Positions 1-5,605 of a stretch of DNA of 15,211 nucleotides are shown one piece after another; positions within the stretch are counted from its first letter, which is position 1; the number at the start of each line of letters is the position of its first letter. Origin of the DNA: an uncultured Peptococcaceae bacterium (GTDB lineage Bacteria; Bacillota; Peptococcia; Peptococcales; Peptococcaceae); NCBI GenBank assembly GCA_910585405.1, contig CAJUDO010000047.1:1-15211 (forward strand), in the 5' to 3' direction. Both the position numbers and the translations under genes were made by a program. The notes beneath the pieces were generated by a model, which saw nothing but the letters and a program-made list of their open reading frames with translations, ran no database searches and was not told the origin of the DNA.

Positions 1-70
1 TGGAAATATTTGCATGAAAAAATCTCAGAGCTATTCTGTTTGTAAGCGGCAGAGTGGCTCTTTTTTGTTT
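1..70 (+). terminator. Intrinsic terminator in a repeated element (copy 1)
   Basis: Bases 27-38 (AGAGCTATTCTG) pair with 50-61 (CAGAGTGGCTCT) around an 11-nt loop, with two G-U pairs, and a T run follows at 61-66. Positions 1-53 are identical to 5410-5462, where the hairpin is also kept. The gene it would terminate on the plus strand lies left of the window. Read on the minus strand it lies about 130 nt after the argS stop and could also end argS transcripts, since the arm is followed within a few bases by T's there as well. Confidence 0.75.
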
Positions 71-200
71 GCAGCCAATGTGGCTTTTTGCGATATGCAA
101 AATCGGAAACCCTCAAAATAAGAGCTTCCGGTTTTGATAATGATAAAGCATCGTTCTGCTTATTTTTCTGCAGAAACTTTGAGAAAACTATTTTTGCCGA

Positions 201-1877
201 CTACATCCGTTCTGGCGCAGATACGCCTAATAGGGTGAGTACATTGCGCAGTGCAATACGGGCAGCGTTTACCAATACCAGACGGGCGTTTTTCAATGCG
301 ACGTCGTCGGTTAAAACGCGGCAGCTATTGTAGAAACTGTGGAACATGGTGGCCAAATCTGTCGCATAACGGGCCAGACGATAGGGTGCCAGCTCTTCGG
401 CAGCATAGGCGATTTCGTTGGGCAAATCGGCAATTTTACGAATGAGCGCCAATTCGGCTTCTTCTTTTAGCAGTGTTAAGTCACAGTCAGCGGCTTTTGG
501 TGTAGGCATACCAGTGGCAGCCAAAATGCTGTTGATACGTGCATGGGCGTACTGCACATAATATACAGGGTTGTCGCTGGATTGCTGCTTTGCTAAATCC
601 AAATCAAAATCTAGATGACTGTCAGGATTGCGCATGATGAAAAAATAGCGGGCAGCATCCTTCCCTACATCTTCGATTAACTCCTGCAACGTCACATATT
701 GTCCGGTACGTTTGGACATACGCACGACTTCGCCGCCCTGATACAGCCGTACCAGCTGCATTAGCATAATGGTGAGATTTTCAGAATCATAGCCGAGCGC
801 GTCCATTGCACCTTTCATGCGGGCCACATGGCCGTGGTGATCAGCACCCCAAATATTGATCACGCGTTTAAATCCGCGGTCGAATTTATTTTTGTGATAA
901 GCAATATCCGCTGCATAGTAGGTGGGAATTCCATTGGAGCGAATCAGCACTTCGTCTTTTTCATCACCAAAGGAAGTAGTTTTTAGCCACAATGCATCGT
1001 CCTTTTCGTAGGTCATGCCTTTTTCGGTCAACAAATCTACAACCTCCTGAATCGCACCGCTTTCATGCAGCGTGGTTTCGCTGAACCAAACATCATAATC
1101 TACGCCGAATTCGTGAAGACCGCTTTTGATTGCGGAGAGTTTTTCTTCCAGTGCAGTGGCAATCATTTTCTGCTGACGTTCTTCTTCAGGCAGCTGCAGA
1201 TAGCTGTCGCCTACTTCTGCGATAATGCGCTTGGCGGTATCGATGATATCCTTGCCGTGATAACCTTTTTCCGGGAAAGGATAATCTACATCGCCCAGTT
1301 CCTGACGATAACGGGCTTCCAAAGAGAGTCCCAAATTGACAATCTGATTGCCAGCATCGTTAATGTAATACTCCTTAGTGACATCGTATCCAGCCATTTT
1401 GAGCAAATTGGCCAGGGAGTCGCCCAATGCACCGCCGCGGGCGTTACCCATGTGCAGCAAGCCGGTAGGGTTGGCACTGACAAACTCGATTTGTACTTTT
1501 TCTCCGTGTCCCAAATCCACGGAACCGTAAGCAGTATCCTGCGCTTCCACAATTGGCAGAATGTCATACACCCAATTAGGGGACAAGTAAAAATTGATAA
1601 AACCGGGACCGGCAATTTCTACTTTTTCAATCAGTTTACTCTCTTTGGGCAGACTGTCTACAATGGCTTGGGCGATATCTCGCGGTTTCATTTTTGCCTG
1701 TTTTGTGAGCAGCATGGCGGCATTGGTGGCAAAGTCTCCATGAGATTTATCTTTCGGTACTTCTACAACAAATGCAGGCATGTCCATATATTCAAAACGG
1801 CCTGCGGCTTTCGCCTCTGCAATGCCTTCTTCAATTTCATTCCGCAATTGTGCGGTAACCTGTTCTACTAAATTCAT
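201..1877 (-). CDS. argS: Arginyl-tRNA synthetase
   Basis: Class I aminoacyl-tRNA synthetase that charges tRNA-Arg with arginine using ATP in the cytoplasm. The 558-residue product is full length for bacterial ArgRS. It has an N-terminal Add1-type domain (about 1-110), the HIGH-like signature in FVSANPTGLLHMGNARGG (residues 132-149, HMGN at 142-145), the WGADHHGHV block (343-351), the KMSKS equivalent RMSKR (386-390), and a C-terminal DALR anticodon-binding domain ending in an arginine- and leucine-rich helix and ERM. An AGGAGA site seven bases before the ATG supports the start. It is monocistronic here: the next gene rightwards is divergent, and a promoter lies at 1933-1962. Identification is very secure. 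Confidence 0.97.
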   Translation of the reverse strand: MNLVEQVTAQLRNEIEEGIAEAKAAGRFEYMDMPAFVVEVPKDKSHGDFATNAAMLLTKQAKMKPRDIAQAIVDSLPKESKLIEKVEIAGPGFINFYLSPNWVYDILPIVEAQDTAYGSVDLGHGEKVQIEFVSANPTGLLHMGNARGGALGDSLANLLKMAGYDVTKEYYINDAGNQIVNLGLSLEARYRQELGDVDYPFPEKGYHGKDIIDTAKRIIAEVGDSYLQLPEEERQQKMIATALEEKLSAIKSGLHEFGVDYDVWFSETTLHESGAIQEVVDLLTEKGMTYEKDDALWLKTTSFGDEKDEVLIRSNGIPTYYAADIAYHKNKFDRGFKRVINIWGADHHGHVARMKGAMDALGYDSENLTIMLMQLVRLYQGGEVVRMSKRTGQYVTLQELIEDVGKDAARYFFIMRNPDSHLDFDLDLAKQQSSDNPVYYVQYAHARINSILAATGMPTPKAADCDLTLLKEEAELALIRKIADLPNEIAYAAEELAPYRLARYATDLATMFHSFYNSCRVLTDDVALKNARLVLVNAARIALRNVLTLLGVSAPERM

Positions 1878-1932
1878 TTTTCATTCTCCTGTCTTTGTCA
1901 GAATCCTATAAAAAACATCTTCGTGACTAATA

Positions 1933-1962
1933 ATTTTACCATAGGATTTGTATTTCTTGCAA
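1933..1962 (-). promoter_or_regulatory. Predicted argS promoter
   Basis: On the minus strand TTGCAA (1957-1962) and TAAAAT (1933-1938) are separated by 18 nt, with TG one base before the -10 (extended -10). This predicts a leader of about 50 nt before argS. No T-box motif is apparent in so short a leader. Confidence 0.6.
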
Positions 1963-2021
1963 CTTTTATCATTAGATTTTTGTGTAAATTATAGGAATTT
2001 TCGCGATATCAAAGAAAAAAA

Positions 2022-2051
2022 TTGAAGAATACTTCCTATTTGTTATATAAT
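2022..2051 (+). promoter_or_regulatory. Predicted promoter of the serine recombinase gene
   Basis: TTGAAG (2022-2027) and TATAAT (2046-2051) are separated by 18 nt. The predicted start is near 2058, giving a leader of about 130 nt. The argS promoter lies back to back with it on the other strand. Confidence 0.6.
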
Positions 2052-2063
2052 TTTACTTAACAT

Positions 2064-2093
2064 TAAGGTGTATGAACTATGTAATATACCTTA
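2064..2093. repeat. Inverted repeat at the start of the recombinase transcript
   Basis: The arms TAAGGTGTAT (2064-2073) and ATATACCTTA (2084-2093) are complementary except for one G-U pair, around a 10-nt loop. It starts about 6 nt after the predicted transcription start. It could be an operator, a binding site for the recombinase itself, or an mRNA hairpin; the sequence does not decide. A second weaker hairpin (CGTCGG/CCGATG) lies near 2140-2159. Nothing else was seen in the 313-base gap between argS and this gene apart from the two promoters. Confidence 0.45.
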
Positions 2094-2190
2094 CCGCGCA
2101 TATCTTCTCAATCTACATTACAATATTCTATCCTTTTGGCGTCGGTGTTTATGCCGATGTTAGAAAAAATTTAAAGGGGGACACAACAAC

Positions 2191-2793
2191 ATGATTTATG
2201 GCTACATGCGCGTGAGCACAGTGGGACAAGTGAAGGGCAACAGTTTAGAGGAACAGGAGCGGATTTTGCGGCAAAATGGCGCGACGATCCTTTATCAGGA
2301 TGCATTCACTGGTACAAAAACTTCTCGTCCCAATTTTAACAAGCTGCTGGCGATTTTAAAGGAAGGGGATACGCTCATTATTACCAAGTTGGATCGCTTT
2401 GCACGCAATACCGTAGAGGGTATTAACGTAGTACAACATTTATTGGGACGGGGTGTGCGTGTCAATATTCTGAATATGGGGACTATAGACAACACGCCTA
2501 CCGGAAAATTAATTTTGACAGTGATGCTGGGTTTTGCTGAATTTGAAAGAGATATGATTTTGCAGCGCACAGCAGAAGGAAAATCCATTGCGAAAACAAA
2601 ATCGGGATACCTGGAAGGTCGACCTCCCAAGTACACAGAAGAAGCCTTGGTCGAGGCTGTGCTGCTGCTGGACAGTTATACATACCGGCAGGTAAGTGAA
2701 ATGACTGGCATCAGTAAAAGCACGCTACAGAGGATCAAGAAGAAATACGATGCGCGAAAATTTGATTGCTATGATGAACAGGAAATGCTATAA
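2191..2793 (+). CDS. Small serine recombinase (resolvase/invertase family)
   Basis: Site-specific DNA recombinase of the resolvase/invertase family, 200 residues, the usual size of Tn3-resolvase/Hin-type enzymes. The catalytic N-terminal domain has the nucleophile Ser9 in GYMRVST, the arginines R69 and R72 in KLDRFARN, and the conserved FAEFERDMI block (about 115-123) that begins the long E helix. A C-terminal Hin-like helix-turn-helix follows a GRPPKYT hinge (143-149): YRQVSEMTGISKSTLQRIKKKY (about 165-186). AAAGGGGG precedes the ATG. No transposase or obvious res site array accompanies it, so its target is unknown. The family covers resolvases, DNA invertases and domesticated recombinases. 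Family is certain, role is not. Confidence 0.92.
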   Translation: MIYGYMRVSTVGQVKGNSLEEQERILRQNGATILYQDAFTGTKTSRPNFNKLLAILKEGDTLIITKLDRFARNTVEGINVVQHLLGRGVRVNILNMGTIDNTPTGKLILTVMLGFAEFERDMILQRTAEGKSIAKTKSGYLEGRPPKYTEEALVEAVLLLDSYTYRQVSEMTGISKSTLQRIKKKYDARKFDCYDEQEML

Positions 2794-2864
2794 TAAATCG
2801 TTCTATCATTTAAAAACAAATAAATAAATGCTGAAATAATCGACATGGAAGGAGTATTTTTCCT

Positions 2865-4724
2865 ATGGCAAAAAAAAGTAAAGGTGCAGCCAATGCCCAT
2901 AAACAAGGGAAACTCTCGCTGCGTTTGGGCGCGGCATTGTTTGTACCGCTCATTTTAGTACTGGCTGTGATTCCACTCATTGTACAGATGAATTTGATTA
3001 CACTTCCGGAAAATGTGCGCGCATTCTGGACGCAAAACCAGGCTGCGGATTTTTTCTCTTTTTATAAATCGCGGGCATTAATTTTGACAGCCATCTACAT
3101 GCTGTGTGTATTTGGCTATTATAAGGCGCAGGGATTGCAGGACCATTTTGCAAAAAATCGCGGTATGTATCTCTATTTTGGCGCTGTGGCAGTATTTGCA
3201 TTGTTCGCAATCTTGTCTACAGTTTTTTCCGACTACAAGAGTATTGCTATGTGGGGCGGTCCAGAACGATGTGAAGGGCTGGGTATGATTCTCATTTATC
3301 TGCTTATCATGCTTTATGCATGGTGGGCGTACACCCATCATCCCCAATTCAAATATATTGTTTTGCCGTTGGGCGTTTTGACAGCGATTATGGGCTTTCT
3401 GGGGGTATTTCAATTTTTCGGGCATGATTTGTTTACCAGCGAATTTGGCAAGAAATTGATTATTCCAGAGACTTATCGTTCCCAGGGTGAATTGAAAATG
3501 CTCTTTGAACGGGGCAAAATCTATGGCACGATGTATCACTACAACTATATGGGCAGCTTCAGTGCTATGATGGTACCGTTATTTTTGGTGCTGGCACTGT
3601 TTTTGAAGAATCGTAAACAGCAAATTTTCTGTGCTGTGATGACAGCCATTTCGCTGTTTCTACTCTTAGGCAGTACATCCCGCGCTGGTATTATCGGTCT
3701 GGCTTTGGCGGCAGTTTGCTTTCTGATTTTCTTTGGCAAAAAGCTGTTGCAGCACGGTAAGATTACTGCCGGCTGTGTGGCGGCGCTGGTGCTTTTCGTG
3801 TTTGTAGTCAATCTGGCCACTGGCGGTTTGGCGTTGGCGCGTATTCCCAGCTTGCTCAATGATATGAAAACGCTGGTATCCAGCAGTGATGTGGATTATC
3901 ATGATCAGATTGCCGTGCGTCATATTGATTTGCAGGCGGATTCTGCGACAATCACATTTCAGGATGGCACGCTGCACATTCAGAAGAACAGCAATGGTCA
4001 GCCAGTATTCTCCACTGGCGACGGACAAAATTTGACGGCGCCGGCAGAGGACTGCAGCTTAACGGCCGGCAATTATAAAATGGAGTTGCAATATGTGCCG
4101 ATCAATGAAGTAAACACCCCATTTTTGGGCATTTATTTGGGTGACAAGATTGAATTTATCTTGGGTTTGTACGATGAAGGCTTTGCTTTTGTGGACAGCC
4201 GTATGAACAAAATCGCTTATGAGGAAGCGCCATCTATCGGTTTCCAGGGAAAAGAAAAATTGGGCTCAGCCCGCGGCTATATTTGGTCTCGCAGTTTCCC
4301 AGTTTTGTTAGACAGTCTGTTGATAGGGAAAGGGCCGGATACGTTCTTCGCCGAATTTCCGCAGGGCGATCTTTTAGGCAAATTGTACGCTTATGACACC
4401 ACGCAAATGATTGTAGACAAACCGCACAATTTGTATTTGCAAATCGGCATCAACGAGGGCGGAATTGCTTTATTAGCCTTCTTGGTGATGATGGCGGCAT
4501 ATTTGATTGAAGGCTTCAAATTGTACGCTCTACGCAAAGAATACGGCGCGCAGCAGGCTGTTGGTGCAGCGCTTACTTTGGCCGTCATCGGATATTTGGG
4601 CGCGGGATTTTTCAATGATTCCATCGTGTCCGTGGCGCCTATCTTTTGGACACTGTTCGGCGTTGGCATTGCAGTCAATCAGCTGAATCGCAGACAGGCA
4701 CAGACAGAAGGCAAAGAAAAATAA
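2865..4724 (+). CDS. O-antigen ligase/polymerase-like (WaaL/Wzy_C family) membrane protein with an extracytoplasmic insertion
   Basis: Polytopic membrane protein of 619 residues. It has hydrophobic segments near 21-43, 70-86, 101-120, 140-156, 163-185, 231-247, 254-270, 274-290, 301-320, 533-548 and 565-607. Family signatures are the GTMYHYNYMGSFSAMMVPL stretch (221-239, matching the usual GxxxNxNxxG region), STSRAG (270-275) and the large-loop region from RGYIWSRSFPVLLDSLLIGKG (470-490) to DKPHNLYLQ (518-526) with the conserved His521. Such enzymes join undecaprenyl-linked glycans to lipid A core, proteins or each other at the outer face of the inner membrane. Between the last early membrane segment and RGYIW sits about 140 hydrophilic, beta-prone residues (328-468), making it longer than a typical 400-450-residue WaaL. 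AAGGAG precedes the ATG by 10 nt. It lies 71 nt after the recombinase. Acceptor and glycan are unknown. Confidence 0.85.
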   Translation: MAKKSKGAANAHKQGKLSLRLGAALFVPLILVLAVIPLIVQMNLITLPENVRAFWTQNQAADFFSFYKSRALILTAIYMLCVFGYYKAQGLQDHFAKNRGMYLYFGAVAVFALFAILSTVFSDYKSIAMWGGPERCEGLGMILIYLLIMLYAWWAYTHHPQFKYIVLPLGVLTAIMGFLGVFQFFGHDLFTSEFGKKLIIPETYRSQGELKMLFERGKIYGTMYHYNYMGSFSAMMVPLFLVLALFLKNRKQQIFCAVMTAISLFLLLGSTSRAGIIGLALAAVCFLIFFGKKLLQHGKITAGCVAALVLFVFVVNLATGGLALARIPSLLNDMKTLVSSSDVDYHDQIAVRHIDLQADSATITFQDGTLHIQKNSNGQPVFSTGDGQNLTAPAEDCSLTAGNYKMELQYVPINEVNTPFLGIYLGDKIEFILGLYDEGFAFVDSRMNKIAYEEAPSIGFQGKEKLGSARGYIWSRSFPVLLDSLLIGKGPDTFFAEFPQGDLLGKLYAYDTTQMIVDKPHNLYLQIGINEGGIALLAFLVMMAAYLIEGFKLYALRKEYGAQQAVGAALTLAVIGYLGAGFFNDSIVSVAPIFWTLFGVGIAVNQLNRRQAQTEGKEK

Positions 4725-4810
4725 TTGAGAAAAAGCTCATATGCAAAGGATTCTTTTCATCCATGAGTTTAGAATATGTGTAACGGCGAAAAAAGATTGC
4801 GCTGCAAAAA

Positions 4811-4862
4811 CACAAGAGGCAGAAGCCAGACAGCATCATTGTCCGGTTTCTACCTCTTTTAT
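4811..4862 (+). terminator. Intrinsic terminator after the ligase-like gene
   Basis: A long interrupted stem runs from AAGAGG (about 4812) to CCTCTTTTATTT (about 4850-4862), with inner paired blocks AGAA/TTCT, CC/GG and GACA/TGTC around GCATCAT. It lies about 90 nt after the ligase-like stop codon. The rest of 4725-4950 holds no convincing gene. Confidence 0.75.
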
Positions 4863-4953
4863 TTATATTGCGCCGCAGCGTAAAAGCGGGTCTGTTTTTT
4901 GTGAGGATGTTACTTTACGAAACCGTATAACACAAAATGTCGAAGAAAAAATC

Positions 4954-4982
4954 TTGTAATTTACAAAATATTCCGGTATAAT
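4954..4982 (+). promoter_or_regulatory. Promoter of the 47-aa peptide gene
   Basis: TTGTAA (4954-4959) and TATAAT (4977-4982) are separated by exactly 17 nt. The predicted start near 4989 gives a long leader of about 148 nt. The leader contains GGATAA/TTATCC arms (about 5048-5079) and a CCTAA/TTAGG hairpin just ahead of the Shine-Dalgarno, suggesting folded control of translation. Confidence 0.7.
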
Positions 4983-5136
4983 TGATTCAGGATTTATTTC
5001 TCGCCACGCCAGGTGCTGGGCGGGGGGTATATCAAGTTTGGCTCAGCGGATAAAAAGCATTGCTATTGTGATGTTATCCTTATTTATTGCTCCCAACCTA
5101 AGGCTTACGATTTTTTAGGAAGGGAGGCGTGTATGT

Positions 5137-5280
5137 ATGAATGAGATACTTGCGGTTTACTACGCAGTTTCAATTTTGGCTCTGTGCCTGACCAGTATCC
5201 AGATTAGCATTCATCTGGTGAAAGACTTGTGCAGACATATACGTTCCTCGCGCCGTAAAAAGCGCATCACGAGGAAATGA
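5137..5280 (+). CDS. 47-aa hydrophobic peptide, candidate type I toxin
   Basis: A 47-residue peptide beginning MNEILAVYYAVSILALCL. A single membrane-spanning segment (about residues 4-27) is followed by a strongly basic tail (RHIRSSRRKKRITRK). The ATG at 5137 is preceded by AGGAAGGGAGG. An out-of-frame ATG at 5133 stops after three codons and overlaps it. The arrangement matches known type I toxins (Fst, TxpA, BsrG types): a strong promoter, a long leader, a tiny membrane peptide and a convergent antisense RNA over the 3' end. No specific family could be assigned by eye. It is too short for many gene callers. The role as membrane-depolarising toxin is inferred from architecture and composition. 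Confidence 0.7.
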   Translation: MNEILAVYYAVSILALCLTSIQISIHLVKDLCRHIRSSRRKKRITRK

Positions 5281-5368
5281 AAAAAGGACTAGCGTGACAC
5301 TGCAAATGAATCGCTAGTCCTTACAACAATAAACCCCCTGAGCAATGCCGTATGGCAGCTCATATATT
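5277..5368 (-). ncRNA. Predicted antisense (antitoxin) RNA to the 47-aa peptide mRNA
   Basis: A minus-strand promoter (next entry) predicts a start near 5368. An intrinsic terminator follows: arms AAGGACTAGCG (5312-5322 read on the minus strand) and CGCTAGTCCTT (5284-5294), then T's at 5279-5283. The resulting RNA of about 90 nt overlaps the stop codon and 3' untranslated region of the peptide gene. On the plus strand the same hairpin has no T tract, so the peptide mRNA should read through it to the terminator at 5436-5477, leaving the antisense RNA wholly complementary to it. This resembles the TxpA/RatA layout. Confidence 0.65.
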
Positions 5369-5374
5369 GATTAT

Positions 5375-5403
5375 AGTCTAACATTGCAGTTTTTATGTGT
5401 CAA
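5375..5403 (-). promoter_or_regulatory. Promoter of the antisense RNA
   Basis: On the minus strand a perfect -35 TTGACA (5398-5403) and TAGACT (5375-5380) are separated by 17 nt, with an upstream TG (extended -10). It has no ORF downstream on that strand, only the short terminator-ended RNA. Confidence 0.7.
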
Positions 5404-5409
5404 GAGTTT

Positions 5410-5477
5410 TGGAAATATTTGCATGAAAAAATCTCAGAGCTATTCTGTTTGTAAGCGGCAGAATAGTTCTTTTTTTG
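5410..5477 (+). terminator. Intrinsic terminator in a repeated element (copy 2)
   Basis: Arms 5436-5447 (AGAGCTATTCTG) and 5459-5470 (CAGAATAGTTCT) form a 12-bp stem with one G-U pair, followed by seven T's. It probably ends the 47-aa peptide mRNA. Bases 5410-5462 are identical to 1-53. Substitutions in the right arm between the copies preserve pairing. Confidence 0.75.
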
Positions 5478-5495
5478 TGCGCAATCGTGAAGCAT

Positions 5496-5525
5496 TTGCA
5501 ATAACCAGTAGAATCGCTGTATAAT
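5496..5525 (+). promoter_or_regulatory. Consensus-like promoter facing the 3' end of the surface-protein gene
   Basis: TTGCAA (5496-5501) and TATAAT (5520-5525) are separated by 18 nt on the plus strand. The predicted transcript starts near 5532, runs into the hairpin at 5543-5566, and would continue antisense to the surface-protein gene. No plus-strand ORF follows. Confidence 0.4.
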
Positions 5526-5539
5526 CCACACAACAGCAA

Positions 5540-5568
5540 AATAGAGCCCCTCAAATGAGGAGCTCTGT
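5540..5568 (-). terminator. Terminator of the surface-protein gene
   Basis: On the minus strand AGAGCTCCTC pairs with GAGGGGCTCT around a 4-nt loop (ATTT), followed by ATTTT. It lies about 40 nt after the stop codon of the 757-residue gene. Confidence 0.75.
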
Positions 5569-5605
5569 TGATTAACATTTATTCAATTTCAAATAATCTT
5601 AGAGA

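Noticed and set aside
1065..1871. 268-codon ORF on the plus strand opposite argS
   Set aside because: A shadow of argS: it lies wholly antisense to a full-length conserved gene and has no own ribosome binding site or family motif.
3078..3539. 153-codon minus-strand ORF inside the ligase-like gene
   Set aside because: Antisense shadow of a clear membrane-protein gene; no signals for expression.
2022..4862. Recombinase and ligase-like gene as one mobile element
   Set aside because: No terminal repeats, target duplication, integrase-type att sites or composition break could be seen around them.
4741..4959. 72-codon plus-strand ORF after the ligase-like gene
   Set aside because: It runs through the ligase terminator hairpin (4811-4862) and into the promoter of the 47-aa peptide, has no convincing ribosome binding site, and its product looks random.
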